Positions 10,600 through 24,749 are shown, counted from the first letter of the stretch. The stretch is 64,000 nucleotides of DNA from Liolophura sinensis (GCF_032854445.1 NC_088304.1:17895850-17959849), one strand, 5' to 3'. Notes: generated by a model not told the origin, from the letters alone. Numbers and translations: made by a program.

Positions 10600-13500
10600 A
10601 CAAAAGATACTTGACTTTTTAATGTGGCGGCTGAACTTACCACACGCTGTGAATCAACTTACCCCATCGACAATCGGAAGATAACATGAATCTGATCCAC
10701 AAAGCCTCCACTTATACTTTGCATCAAGCAAAAAACTATTCAAGCTAAATTTAACATATAATGCCCTATGCATGCAATGATAAATGCTACCTAAATAAGA
10801 TAGTTTGTATTTGATAACATGGAATATTAAGTTTCAGGTTACATTTTGTATCAAGCCGATCAACTTACCACCGCCTCCCCGCTTGACTCGGCTGCTCTTC
10901 CGAACACTAAACCTACTTCCTTTTTTCACAATAATTGCTCATAGTTCCTACTGTTTAGTATTAAAACAAAAGTAACGTGAAGGCTCCCCAAAAAGTTGCC
11001 AATCGTACATTTAATTTGTACTGGTTTCAATCCAAAGGTTTCGCCAGATTACCTTTTTTAAACGATTAAAATATAATCGTTTATAACATTATGGTCTTTA
11101 TTATCCACGGATAATCCGGTGATATTAAGTGAGAACGGCTGATAAGGACAGCACATTCGAAAAGACCGAGTTCCGGGATAGTGAATGAAACAATACAAGT
11201 GAGTATTTCCGAAGGACAAACGTTACAATACATTCTATACTTCGGGGTACATGGGGAACGCCTGAAATGCGTGGTTGAAAACTGATTTATTTATTTATTT
11301 ATTTTTCACTAAAGACTTTGAGGAAACCATCGATATTGGACAAGTTGCTGATGCACTTTCCCACGCCTGGCGCACAAGTTTAGGCCTATATGCACACCAT
11401 ACAATCGGAAGATAACATGAATGTTAATCTTGTTCATCCACCAGCTAAGACATTAAGTCTTTTATGTGCGAGATCATTTTTTAAGTGGTATTCTTTTCTG
11501 TTATGTATTCTTTCCATCGATAATCTGAAGACGTTTATGTATTGAAACAATTTTATTGTATCCATTCTCTGTTTATTTAGCGGAGCTGATTCAAGAAGAC
11601 ATTTTTGACATTTCTCCTGCATGAAGGCTATAACTTTATAGTTACACCATCCGTATAACCAAAATGGACGTTTTGGGTCAATAATTGAAAGACCAATTCC
11701 CAAACGGCATTTAGCATAAGAAAGTATAAAAAAAAAATTTGGACGGAATCCCTCAAAGAGAAGCAGAAGGATAATCTACCATGTCAAAGTTTAGTTGAGA
11801 CTCTTGTCGTAAAGTGGGCGAGACAGGAAAGCGTTTTGGTCCGTGTACAAAATACAGGTCGAGATAAGAGTCTGTCGTTACGTTTTAATTCCAGCAAAGG
11901 TAGGTATATATTATCCATAGCCTTTACTATATATAGATTAAAGCTATTTTTAAAGCTAGCAGATCATCGTAATGTACATTGGCTGTTGTCAAATGTAGTT
12001 GCTTTGGGCGTTATCGGTGTATGGTACGTCCTGTTTGCTGAAATCGCTGGTTCAGTCTTGTGATGGCACTGTGGTGACATCCATGCCTTGCTAATGTAGC
12101 CCCTATAGTTATAGCTTTAATCAGGACAAAGGCACGCGCCCGGTCCACAGGTGTCAGTCAAGGCATTGCGCTCTCAGTGCTTTTCCACGGCAACGTCTTT
12201 TATGTAGACAGCCTTTTGAATGCTTTCCCTCCATACCACATATCTGCACCCAAAGTAATGACACTTTGAATTTTTCTTGCTTTGTCGGTCTTTGGATGAA
12301 AAGTGAAAACTCTCTTCCCAGTGTTACTACACATTCCCCTTGACGATTAGCAAGGTAACAGATGCTAAGACTTCACTTCCAGCATGGTGGTCATGCCGGA
12401 TTGATTTTTTAATATGACAGAGAAAAGTGCAAGCTGAATGTGGTGGTATGACATGGCTCCCATGAATGGCTTAAACAATAAGGTCGATAAGATTGAACTT
12501 GAAGTGAATAGACGGCGGATTACACTCTCTTTAAGCACGAATAATTACATTTCACATCATGCCTTACACAAAAAGCAGATAAGAGAAAACAGCGCAGTCG
12601 TTAAGACAGTGATGCCGGGAATAAATCGTTTGTAGGACAGTTAAATGGCAAGAGACCTACAATTTAAGTCAGGAATGGTTGGATATGAAGACACGAAGGC
12701 CCATTCATTACGTTCCAAAATGCGTTAATATTTCATTGCTTTATTTGCAGGGAAATACATCCGGTTTCGGAACAATAAATAAATCATCGTTGTTGTGGTG
12801 TTACGGCATTATTTCTACTTGCATTGCTTATCGGTTTTCACTTCTATACCATAAATAATACAAAAAACACCTGTAATATTCCCTGGGAATGTCCGCTCCT
12901 TATTAGTGGATAAAACCCTCTTGGCCACCCCTCTCGTACACTGCTCATCCCTTTTATTGTCTCGCCCTGGCTTATGTACATGTACATTGAAGATATTTGA
13001 TAGCGAGACAGCAATTATTGTTTTTACTATCTGCACTAATAGAAATTATCTTCATTTTTGACATCCAGTATATCAACACATTGATTTTAAAACACAATGA
13101 TTACTCTCTTTTCAGCCTTGAAATTTGATAATAGTAACCATTCTATGCACCAATTACGTCGGCATACTTGACTTAGGTTTTCTTTTCCCATAAAGCTTTT
13201 GCATACCGCTTTGGCATTCTTTCGATGATTTTTATATTCATGTAAACCATTGTACACATGGTAATGCCATGGAATGATTCGTTACCATCTAAATGTTATG
13301 TGTGTATGTATCAGAGACATGATATCTCATAATAAACAAAACGGCAATAAATAAGTTATGCATACGTGCGTTAACGTCCAAAGGCGATCCCTTGACTGGG
13401 TTCAATACTGCAACTAGCTCATCCAGTGAAATCTCTCATAAATGTGAGTTGTTTTTAAATCGACGTGGCCCCAAACCTGACTCCCACGTCATTCCTTTGA

Positions 13501-15230
13501 AACGTACTGCATGTATCTGAACTGAACTCGAATACCCACCAAAGATGAGAGCCAATCCAGATGGGATGGCAAGATGGTAAGCTTTTAGTATAGCGTGAAT
13601 GCTTTCTGGGAAACTGGACGGCTATAGTACTCATCCTCATTTTCGGAAGATCTGATGAGGATAGGTAGGTAAAGCAATAGTAACTAGAGGCACCTTCAAG
13701 GCTGAAGGTGTGTTAAGAACTGCGTGTTCGGTGTCTAAAGGCATCATTTCATGCCCAGCTGAAGATAATTTGAACGAAGGAGTCAGCAAGGCATTTATCA
13801 TCGCTTACCATCCTAACTGTTCAACGTCAAGCAGTCCACTAGCAGGACCACAGTACAAGCAAACGAAACTTGCGAGCGCAGGGGGTGGGGTATGACTCCC
13901 AAAGAGTGAGATACGACTCTAGGGGTATGATACGACAGCAGGAATTGACCAAGATGTGATTACATTAACATTTCAGTGGAGAGATTCACCCCCCCTAATT
14001 CTCTCCCCTGATCAACTCTCCCCAAAAATGTGTGAAATTCAACAGAAAGTCTGTTGTCCGATTGATGCTAGAATGTATTCTGACACTGAAGCAGATTATT
14101 GTCAAATATAGCACGTATACTATCTTAATTCAAAATATACACTGTATTAGTTTACTATGATATTTTGAATACGGCACAATGTTCTGCTAAAATACACCAC
14201 AGAGTATAGATCTCGAGCGGGATCAAAATACTGTCGTGGTATGCAAAATTGGACCTCTGTTAGGATCCGTAAGATAATATGGAAATATTTGAAAAGCTGC
14301 TTTCTACAAAAGTTACCCGCCCTTATCAAAATACAGTCGATTTGGGGTGAGCGTTGAGTGAACATAAACGACACAAACTTTCCTATTCGTACAGTTTCCA
14401 TCGACTTACTACATTGTAAATTCTAAATAACCTAGCCTGTAATGTTAAACAAACACACAAATAAACTAAAATATATACTCACAGATCAAAAGGACAAGTT
14501 GTTGACACTTTGCTTAAAAGAATGTAGACACACAAATTGTACTATACCTGACCACAGTTCAAAATGGCCAAAGGCGAAGGCAAAGTGAGCTGAGCTGTGC
14601 CCTTCGAGTGTCCTCCAAAAAGTGTCCATACTTTGACAATGGTACGGTTTTTATACAATTCAGTATTATAATTTGTCTGTCTACTGATAGTTTCCTTCCA
14701 ATCAGATGAATTTTCTTTCTGCGGAAAGGCGTTTCCTAGGATGTATGAGGTAACTCTCTCAAATTATCTGCCTCCTTATTTGGTAATTGCATTGACCATC
14801 GTCTTGCAAATCAAAGCTGGACCACGAGCACATGTCTCCTTACAAAAGTGGTAATTAATTGACCAACTGTTATTTTTTTCAAACCTGGACAGATTCTCCC
14901 TTTCTATTCATCGCACAAAACTGATTCTCCTCGAAAATGCAAACACAATAGAGACAGCAATACATAGAGATTACATCAAGATTGCCACATGTGTCACGTG
15001 ATGATGATGTCACCCATTGTTATGCAAATGAAACAGGCGAACATTTTTCGGAGAAATGCTGATAGATACGTCTATATGTTTTTTTTACTATATAGGAATA
15101 TCTTAGCACGTATTTCAAAGATTTGTACGCCAAGATATTGATGTAATAATGTCAAAGTAGGGCTAAGCGATAATCATTGATTCATTCAAAGATTTACAAC
15201 AAACGTTTTTACTTGCTTCAGAATGAACAG
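10600..15230. other. Intergenic, 4.6 kb
   Basis: No coding region supported on either strand. A very degraded SINE may lie at 11281-11375 (ATTT run, then GAGGAAACCA and CTTTCCCACG). The rest is unique-looking AT-rich DNA. Confidence 0.45.
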
Positions 15231-15239
15231 AGGAACAAG

Positions 15240-15840
15240 GAGCTATGAATGAAGGATATTGTAAAAGGTAATCCAGAGCGTAGGTGGTATTGAGTAAAGA
15301 AAGTGTAACCTGGTGCCTCGTGTAGATAGGTTGTTATCTCAATGAAGTGCGCAAAAACCTGGTTTCTAATTACCTGGAATTACGTTCATGGAAATCGAGA
15401 GCATAACAGGGTGAAAAAGTCGCCTCTCGTTTTATGCAATCTGAAAGGTTTTCGAGTGTACTGTGTGACGAAATTGTGACCAAAAATCAAACACTTCGAT
15501 AATGTGGCTGCTAATTATCTGGAGTTAATGAAATGACGCTTATGTACAACGGTGAAAAGTCAAAAGTCACAAAGGTGCCAGACAGAATGCCAAGAAAAGA
15601 AAGTGAGACCTGTCTATTCCATGAACTCTTCAATGATCTGGCTGCTAATTACCTGGTTTGAGAACGGAACGACGGTTATTTAAAATAGCCACAAGGCTAT
15701 TTAAAAATCACTTCTCCTAACGTGCTCGAGGCCCTAGTAAGAAGAGAGAGTGTCACGAACGGGAAATAAGATTTCACGTATTGTACGTCATCACCATTCA
15801 CGGATCTGGTCACTAATTATACACGAAATGTAATATGTCA
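15240..15840 (+). repeat. Degenerate tandem repeat, units of about 130-150 bp
   Basis: GCTAATTAYCTGG recurs (near 15368, 15509, 15645 and, weaker, 15812), each time preceded by a YAATGATCTGG-like or similar block and followed by a GTGAAAAGTC or GAAAGTGARACC stretch. Copies are old and boundaries uncertain. Confidence 0.45.
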
Positions 15841-15917
15841 ACGCCTATCTCTATGACACTCGGTTGAATTCGCGAGAGGCCGCCCTCGTACACGTGGAAT
15901 ATTCTTGATTTACTAAT

Positions 15918-16175
15918 TTTTTTATTTGATTGGTGTTTTGAGCCGTACTCAAGAATGTTTCACGTATACGACGGCTGCCAGCACTATGGTGGGAGGAATC
16001 CGGGCAGAGCCCGAGCGAAACCCACGATCATCCGCAGGTTGGTGGAAGACCTTCCCACCTACAACCGGAGAGGAAGCTGGAGCAACATGAGCTGGACTTG
16101 CACTCATAGAATGTGAGAAGCTCATGGGTCATTGCGCCGCGCTGGCGTTCTAATGCCCTCGGCCACGGAGGCCCC
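15918..16175 (-). repeat. SINE, near full length, minus orientation
   Basis: Reads TTTGATTGGTGTTTTGAGCC, ATACGACGGCTGCCAGCACT and GGTGGGAGGAATCCGGGCAG, and ends in the reverse of the tRNA-like head, GGCCACGGAGGCCCC. Internal promoter boxes are recognisable on the minus strand. Confidence 0.9.
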
Positions 16176-16539
16176 TAGAACGTTACTGAGCCCTGCGTGA
16201 AACACCTATAAATAAATAAATACATTGTTTTAATATTTAAGTTCATGTGTGCTTGAAATTAATGAGCATTGCCATAAAAGGGTATACATGTAGAAGGCTG
16301 TTCAGCCAAGTACACACTGTACCCCATCTCGTGATAATTTAACTTTTCAGGTCATTCTCAATGACAGCAAAAGTGACGACATGACGTCACAGAAAATTGG
16401 GCATATGTAACTTCACACCTATGTGAAATGTACTTTCGCATCATTGTATGTAAAAATTCGAGTACCACATGTGGGAAAGTTCTTCATTTACTCGCCACAA
16501 GTCGCATTAAATATCAAAAAATAAATGTTCCAGTAAAAC

Positions 16540-16750
16540 GTCACGTCGCTGACAATGTGACGTGTTGGCCCGGTGTCAGCTTAATGTGACTAGGTGTGGT
16601 GTCATGTCTGTTGTCTTCCGCATGATACTTCAGTGGCGGCTGCAGTTTAGCGGGATGGATTTGCCTTGTTACAAGAAGACACATACCTAATGACTCCTTT
16701 TCGTTGGATATGACTGAAAAATTATTAAGTTCGACGTTAAACCATAAACA
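16540..16750 (+). repeat. Second SINE family ('B') remnant, plus orientation
   Basis: The end, ATATGACTGAAAAATTATTA followed by AGTTCGACGTTAAACC, matches the 3' part of the two family-B copies at 50-52 kb. The upstream part (TTGCCTTGTTACAAGAAGAC) is a diverged match. The 153-residue open frame on the minus strand here (17002-16541) runs through this repeat and is not taken as a gene. Confidence 0.6.
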
Positions 16751-17284
16751 TGCATAAATATATTTTGTCGCTATAGTTAAAAAAATCTGTTGTATCAATT
16801 GGCTTATCAAACATGTTAGATCACCTGTCGAATCTTGATCCGGAGTAACAAACGACAACTCTTTCCTCCCGCATCTTCTCACAGTGACAAAGGCTCGATT
16901 TCTCAATTTTTTCCGTCGCTCTTCTCTAAGTAATTTTTGGGGAATTTTGTGTAAGGCCTCGTTGGTACAATAAATATAATAGTTGACTAACATTTCTAAC
17001 ATGTCATATGATACAAACGACCTTTTTTTCCTTCAGCGATAAAAGAGTTATAACTCCGAACAACCCTATTCAATCAGCCTGCCAGGAAGACCTGTTATTG
17101 TATCCGCTCTACTTTGAATGAACATTAATCAAATACAGGTAAAATCAATGTGTGTGACTTCTGTGACATATAAACGTATGTTTACGGTATTAAATTACGT
17201 GTATAGGCCTACTGTAGATAGCTTTCCATTTACATGTAATTATAACGGTTCTGAGTTCAGCATATCAACTCTTTAACTAATGCT

Positions 17285-17515
17285 ATTGCGTGTTTGAGAC
17301 ACCCAGTTTCCACTAACTTAGATGCGGCCTTTAGCTATTATGATGGTGGGTGCCTAAGCCACCCAGTTCCCAAGGTAGTGGATGCGGCTTTTTAGCTAAT
17401 GATGTTGGGTATTTGAATCGTCATCCCCACTGCATTGGATGCGGTCTTTTAGCTAATGATATTGCGCGTTTGAATCTCATTCCCAAAATACTGGATGCAG
17501 CCTTACGTCAATGGT
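17285..17515. repeat. About 60-bp tandem repeat, 4 copies
   Basis: The core GGATGCGGYYTTTTAGCTAA, then TGATRTTGSGYGTTTGA, then a CCCA block, recurs at about 60-bp spacing. The copies are moderately diverged. Confidence 0.75.
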
Positions 17516-17939
17516 GAGAGATTTATCTTTAGTACTTGACATGTGAAACTGCACCTGCACTCTCTAACAATTACGCCCCAACACCCCCCTCCTCCCCATC
17601 CCCGATCTGCTCTGTTTTCTCAGCCCATAAGCCTAATCACCTTCACATAAATATACTTGTTACACCTAAAACGTTACTAATGTGAAAACCAACATTTTTG
17701 GGAAGAATTTTTAATGCTATGCAGGTTACTTTCTAAAGATTTACTAAATTAACGCTTTATTTTTACATGATTACAAAAATGTTGTAATTGAACAGTACTT
17801 CTACGCCTAATTAATTCCTGTAGGCCCTCCCGTTACAATCATAAAAAATTGAAGTCTATCATTAAGCTGAAACTTGCAAACACTCTTTGCGGGGAGTACA
17901 TTTTAGCATTTACATTTTAAGAGTGCAAGTTTTTTAATT

Positions 17940-18016
17940 TTTGATTGGTGTTTTTCACCATGCTGAAGAATATTTCACTGATACGACGGCGGCGAGTATT
18001 GTAGTTGGAGGAAATG
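17940..18016 (-). repeat. SINE 3' fragment, minus orientation
   Basis: TTGATTGGTGTTTTTCACCA and AATATTTCACTGATACGACG match the SINE 3' domain. The copy is truncated soon after GGAGGAAATGG. Confidence 0.75.
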
Positions 18017-20084
18017 GAGTAAAAAGCTAATACTCTTGAAAATTCGTTAAACGTATAGATCAAATAATCATAGTATCCTCCGTATCTACCCTGAACGAAT
18101 TACCATAATCAAATACTAAACGGCCAAATCCCAAAATGAATCATCTTATAGCTCATATCAACCAAAGGCACCCCTCCTTTGGTAAGCATAATACCAGTTT
18201 TCCACAAACAGCGGTCGACTACGCTCATTTAGGCACACGTCCCTTCGTAGTTTAACACTATCATAATCAGGTATTTCGCTAGGTTTGTATACCTGACACC
18301 ATAATCAAGTATTTCGCTGGGTTTGTGTACCTGACAATTTGTCTGACTTAAAGCTACAGTCGAGACAACGAAGGCACGCTGAATACAAAGGGAAGCAACC
18401 CTTATAACTCACAAGACAGCAGTCCCCTCTATCCATTTGTCAGCTATGATCATTAATGATCTCTTGTGTTGTTAATGAAATCGCCGGCATTATTATTCAA
18501 GCTGGCTGAGGGAAGTGATGTTTTAGGAGTTATAAGATTTGCTTCCTTTCCAGAGGACAGGTGAAACCCATTCGTGAAAACACGACCTTATTGGTCAAGG
18601 ACCACACATGTATTCGCAACCAGTCAGTGCTTTAACAATGTGAGCTAGCGAGGCACCAAAATAGAAACAAAACCTAGACATCCGCATGCATGCCAGGTTT
18701 TGTACCTAATAGAAAAGTATAGCTAGTCATTGTGTCACAGCCTGAATCAGGTGTGGTCATGAGAGATCAACATGATAAAGCATTTAAGGAAAAGAGAGAG
18801 CTATTTTATAACGGTACATAGTTTATTTTAAAAAAATATTCACGCATTTATTTTGCTTTTGAACTTCCGACTCCAGTGGTAGAAACCTCGCTAACATATT
18901 TAATGATATAACCCATCGATATTTATGGAGTTATAGTATAACGTTTTTTCTCTTGAATGGGCGTTCTGAATGAATCAATTTCAGCGGATGTTTAAAAAAA
19001 GGCAGAATGCGACATCGACGTCACCGTTGTTAACGATATGTCACCAAAAGACTAGCTTTCTTTACAAGCATTGGCCATGAGTAGGGTTAAATCACGACAA
19101 ATATGACGGTAATTTTAGTGTATCGATGACCTTATTCCCACCAGTCGTTCATTCATACGTTGGTGAGAATTGCAAATATTTGCTGTGTTTGTAGTATGTT
19201 TGTTCAGTAACACACTATGTCACACGCGGGCTACGAGGAAGTCTGACGAAGAATAAGGTACACGCATACCGGTAATAATGCAGCAATAACCTTGTTGGAA
19301 AAGCCACTTAATAGGCCTAAGACTTCCGGGGTTAACATAGCATGCAGATCTGACATAGTTCAGATCCAAGTTATACACTGCTATACTGTAGTAGACATTA
19401 CCTGGGCAAGCGCCACGTGGATATGCATGCCTTTACAAACTATGGAGAAATAATAATCACAGTATCAAGGGAGATTCCATGCAATGAATTTCATTACCTC
19501 AGGAAAATTTAGATATGTAATTCTTTTCGCCACTTCATTTGTTTTTCGCATCTGATTTTATCAGACAATTCTAGTTTGATCAAAAATTTAAAGTTGCATT
19601 TTAAACGCTTTTCTTGATCATCGCGTGTTCTTAAGCTCATCTCAAACATTAAAAGGTTATGTTTCTGACACATGTTATAATGATTTACTGGTACTTGGGA
19701 GAATATTTTCGTCTAAGGCAAATCGAATAAAATGATGTTCTCCTTAGTACTGTTATGTAATACGTTGCAGTTTCTGTGTGTGCGCTAATATAGGACATAA
19801 CATAGCTATAATTTATCCTAGGCAACACTGCAGCGTAATAGCAGAGGATTTATGTGACATCTTGGAACCGACTGTGTAAGTAACAAATGTTCCTCATTAA
19901 GTACACTCCCCCAAATTACTGCTGTATAAATTACTATCGTGGCAAGATGTAGATAATTAAAGTTTATTTATATGTTTACTGAAAGTGTCTAAATGGCTGA
20001 AATTTGTGACTGAACAAATAATATGGAAAAGCCCCAATATTCCTCTGTAATCTGAAAATCGAACTAAATGCTTACAAACCTTCA

Positions 20085-20291
20085 TATTTATTTATTTATT
20101 TGATTGGTGTTTCACGCCGTACTCAACAATATTTCACTTATATAACGGCAGCAAAAACCCACGACCATCCGCAAGTTGCTGGAAATCATTACCGTGTACG
20201 GCCAAAGAGGAAGTCAGCATTAGCTTGACTCGAGCTCACAACGATCCTATTGGTCAGAGGGCGCCTGGGCCACTGTACAACGCTAGCACGG
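20085..20291 (-). repeat. SINE with internal deletion, minus orientation
   Basis: TTGATTGGTGTTTCACGCCG through CGGCAGC, then directly AAAAACCCACGACCATCCGC. The GGTGGGAGGAAACCGGGCAG block is missing. It ends near a degraded tRNA-like head. Confidence 0.85.
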
Positions 20292-22065
20292 TACAGAACT
20301 TTACTCTTCATGAAGTGCTACAGGAAACATTATAACAAAGAAATATTTCATACAAGAAAATTACAGATTTTGGAGAAAGTGTCCAGTGTAAGCGATGTTA
20401 CAATTTTACACATAAACTGATACCACCCAAACCCATTTGAAAGAGGTCCGCTTTCAAAGCCTTTCAAAGCGAATCCCTTGTGGGTTAAGTCTCAATTTCA
20501 GAAGCGCATTTAAAACGTAGGCGTTGTCACGCCAAAAACAACAGTAAACGAACCAGAAGTTTTGTGGGTATCATTTGTAGTAGGTATCGTTTAACAGAGT
20601 ACTAAATTTGAGGTTCCACTACTTCCTCGTTTATTAGTATTAAACGGAAAGCTGGTAAGTTCCAGACAAAAATTTTCAGATCACTGACAATAATGGCATT
20701 GTCATCTACAAACCAAAATATACCCGAAATCTCTCATTCAGTGATAAATCTGGGTTCCGGGAGTTAAATCAAAATACGTCTAGAGTTGTCTTAGGGTTGT
20801 GTTTAAACATCGCAAAAGTACACTTAGTCAAAGCAAACACACCTTGTATATTCATGAACAATTATTTCCCTGTGCTGTGTAAAACGGCTGGTGATTGGTT
20901 GCGTATGGTTTCCTGTATGGTTAATTCAGCTAACAGAGCATATATCTGTCTACTATAATTAAATGTCTAACAGGGAATCCGGGAAAGGTCTAGGTGACTA
21001 GTTTAGAGTATACTGAGCAATAGACCGGGACTCGCTGACCAGACCTTACACGTTGTGTGTGTGCACAAGTAGTCTACATATTATTGGATACTTTGACATT
21101 CCTTAGTGAACTGGCGTTCTTATTGGACAAATTTTACAACGATACTCAGCAGTGACGTATAAGATAAGAACAAAGTCCCACTTCTTAACTATGCGCAGGT
21201 AAATAAATGTACTTTTATGTAAACAAATGCGCTGTTGTAGGGCAAACCTTTTTACGGTCCTTTTTGGATTTTTATGTTGCGACGCACTAAAGCAGATAAG
21301 CTGTAGTATTAGTGATACACTCTTGTATCACTCTAAACAAGTATGCCTAAATCGCCTGCCATCGTACCACCCGATACTGTAATGCGCGCGTTGATTTCAA
21401 CTTTAATTATACTCACAAGAATAAACTGCTAATTTTGAGTGATGTTCGAATGTATTCTGTTCTTAAGATACAATGTTGTGTTAAATTTCACAGAATTAAC
21501 AGAATATGTGTTCTGTATTTTACGGAATAATCTGCAGTAATAACAAAATACATTCGAAAGCCACCCAATCATCAGGTTTACTGTTAAAAAATTTAACATA
21601 TGTTTTTAGATTAACTATATTGGTACATGGACATATATCTACGCCACTTATGTAATTAAATGAACATTCACCATTCCTCGTTGGCCCTGCTTAATTTACA
21701 AGTAAGTCATTGATTAGCCATTTCACTACGCTTTTCCCGTTACGTACGCACAACTGAAGTATTTCCTCATCACCTTAAAGACGGTTTACGTTTCCTTTAT
21801 CGATAGGACTTTGTACACAAATGTTTGACGTCTATATTTAGCCTTCAATCCGTTATTCATGTGGGTTGTCAGTGAGCATCTTGTACATTCGAACCGTTTA
21901 AAATCGCTCTGCAGTACATGGGAAAAGTCATTCACGTAAACACAGCAATCGCTGGGAGCGGGTGATGGCTGAGCACGTTACATGAAAAATACCACAAGGA
22001 GAGTAGAACCAGAGGAGAGACTTCTGATAAATTCTAAATGCACCGTCACACAAATAAACATTTAA

Positions 22066-22326
22066 TCGAGAGTTATCGGTATCGATAAGTCATTTATCGA
22101 CATCAATAAATGAATGATCGATATCGATTGTTAAATATTTACCGATGTCGTTAAAAATCGAAATTTCATTTATCGGTATCAAGGATTCATTTTCGGTATG
22201 AAAGATTCATTTATCGATATCAAAAATTCATTTATGGATATGGAAAAAAATTTATCGATATGGCAGATTCATTTATCAGTATCGAAAATTCGTTTATCAA
22301 TATCAATAATTCATTTATCGATAATT
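22066..22326. repeat. About 18-bp TTTATCGATATC-type minisatellite
   Basis: Units resemble ATTCATTTATCGATATCA with frequent changes, about 14 copies. Many units contain the self-complementary ATCGAT. Confidence 0.85.
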
Positions 22327-22682
22327 TGTACCCCCCCCCCCCTTCCCCATACATACGTGAACAGTGAAAATAAAGCATCTACAAGATTATCACAGCTACA
22401 TTTATTCTAGCAGCTCGTGTAAATTTTTAAATAACAGTATATTACACACTCCCTAGTACCATGACTTAGGACGAATTTGGGGGGGGGGGTACGCAGTAAT
22501 AATTGCATTATTTTAGAGGTTACTGATATATAATTTCTCGAAGTACTGTGTTCTAATCACATTTAATAAACAGGTCTCGGGGATCTATACGCCATCAGTA
22601 GTGTTTTAGTTTATGCATGAATACAATGTAAAAAGACTACAGCATAAAGAGTACAATCTAAGCAGTGACGAACTTGTTGCAC

Positions 22683-22745
22683 TTACACGCTACCGGTGAA
22701 ATCCGGCCTCTGAAGTTAATTTACCTCAGGTAATCGTAAGAACTA
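22683..22745 (+). repeat. Interspersed repeat 'R', short copy
   Basis: Contains CCGGTGAAATCCGGCCTCT followed by TTAATTTACCTCAG, matching the other R copies. The remainder is lost or diverged. The end motif ACCATGACTTAGGACGAATT lies nearby at about 22457-22476. Confidence 0.5.
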
Positions 22746-22867
22746 GAGGTTCAATCCCTGTCTTGAATAAGTAAATTTCAGTTTTCACTTTTCTTTTGAC
22801 CTTGGTGCCCTGACCAACGATGCCCTAAAGGCTGTTAGAGCTATAAGTTTTTATGAAATACTTATTT

Positions 22868-23080
22868 GCTATCAGTTGATAATGAGCTATTTATGTGTTA
22901 TCATCTGATAAGGAATTACTAATGTACTAGGCCTAACCTTTTAACATGTACTATCAGTTGATAGTGAACTACTAATGTGCTAGCAGATGATACTGAACTA
23001 CTTATGTGCTAGCTGTTCATAACGAATTACCAATGTGCTATTGTTTGATAATGAACTACATATGTGCTGTCAGTTGATAA
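22868..23080. repeat. About 31-bp tandem repeat, 6 copies
   Basis: The unit is near CAGTTGATAATGAACTACTT followed by ATGTGCTAT. It leads into the larger satellite on its right. Confidence 0.75.
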
Positions 23081-23399
23081 TCCCCAATAATGCAAGATAT
23101 AACCATTTTAAATGATACCCATATATCTAACATCAGTGTTCTTTCCATAACTAGTATTTTGTCTGCACAAAATAAGACATAGTTGTTGATCATTAGTTTG
23201 TCTGTAAACAGTGGAAGTAATGTTTTACTGATCATCATTCTGTCAGATTACATTGACAAGTTATGCTTTGTTGTCTGTTACAACCTGTACCTGTAACAAT
23301 ATGATATCTACACTGCCTCTGTATTCAAATTTCTTCTGTGTAGATCTAACTGTACACTATAAACCTTTTTCTTTATTCAACATTATTTTGTCACATAAT

Positions 23400-24716
23400 C
23401 AAACTACTTTGTCGACCATTACTCTGTACACTGTAACAAGTATGCATTGCCGGCCATTACTCTGTACACAATAACATGTATGCTTTGTCGATCATTACTT
23501 TGTACACTATAACATGTATGCTTTGTTGACCATTATTCTGTACACTATAACATGAAAGCTTTGTTGACCATTACTCTGTACACTATAACATGTAAGCTTT
23601 TTTGACCATTACTCTGTACACTATAACATGTAAGCTTTGTTGATCATTACTCTGTACACTATAACATGTAAGCTTTGTTGATCATTACTCTGTACATTAT
23701 AACAGGTAAGCTTTGTTGACCATTACTCTGTACACTATAACATGTATGCTTTGTTGACCATTACTCTGTACACTATAACATGTAATCTTTGTTGACCCTA
23801 ACCCTGTAGACTACAACATGTAAGCTTTGTTGACCATTATTCTGTACATTATAACATATAAGCTTTGTTGACCATTACTCTGTACACTATAACATGTAAG
23901 CTTTGTTGATCATTACTCTGTACACTATAACATATAAGCTTTGTTGACCATTACTCTGTACACTATAACATGTAATCTTTGTTGACCCTAACCCTGTAGA
24001 CTACAACATGTAAGCTTTGTTGACCATTATTCTGTACATTATAACATATAAGCTTTGTTGACCATTACTCTGTACACTATAACATGAAAGCTTTGTTGAC
24101 CATTACTCTGTACACTCTAACATGTATGCTTTGTTGACCATTACTCTGTACACTATAACATGTAATCTTTGTTGACCCTTACCCTGTACATTATAACATA
24201 TCCTCTGTTGATCATTATTCTGTACACTATAACATGAAAGCTTTGTTGACCATTACTCTGTACACTATAACATGAAAGCTTTGTTGACCATTACTCTGTA
24301 CACTATAACATTATGCTCTGTTGATCATTACTCTGTACACTATAACATGTAATCTTTGTTGACCCTTACCCTGTACACTATAACATGTAAGCTTTGTTGA
24401 CCCTTATCCTGTACACTGTAACATGTAAGCTTTGTTGATCATTACTCTGCACACTATAACAGGTAATCTTTGTTGACCCTTACCCTGTACACTATAACAT
24501 GTAAATTTTGTTGACCCTAACCCTGTAGACTATAACATGTAAGCTTTGTTGACCATTATTCTGTACATTATAACATATAAGCTTTGTTGACCATTACTCT
24601 TTACACTATAACATGTAAGCTTTGTTGACCATTACTCTGTACACTATAACATTATGCTCTGTTGATCATTACTCTGTACATTATAACAGGTAAGCTTTGT
24701 TGATGAACATTCTCTC
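23400..24716. repeat. 38-bp satellite array, about 34 copies, with a 190-bp higher-order unit
   Basis: The 38-bp unit is GTAAGCTTTGTTGACCATTA followed by CTCTGTACACTATAACAT. Recognisable variants (GTAATCTTTGTTGACCCTAA; CATTATAACATATAAGC; CATTATGCTCTGTTGATC) recur in order. The block starting at about 23781 returns at about 23971, exactly five units later, which shows local higher-order amplification. No coding sense is seen. Confidence 0.95.
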
Positions 24717-24749
24717 TGTAAACATTAAAGCTTATGGTCCATCGACTCA

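Larger units (their letters stand above)
16760..22060. other. Intergenic, 5.3 kb
   Basis: No gene supported. It holds the tandem array at 17.3 kb and SINE pieces at 17.9 and 20.1 kb, listed separately. A two-copy direct repeat near 18252-18330 has TCAAGTATTTCGCTGGGTTT as its second copy. Confidence 0.45.

Noticed and set aside
11281-11375. Further SINE copy
   Set aside because: Only short matches (GAGGAAACCA, CTTTCCCACG) after an ATTT run; too weak to list as a firm copy.
16541-17002. 153-residue minus-strand ORF
   Set aside because: It runs through a family-B SINE remnant and AT-rich DNA; no motif, no splice context.
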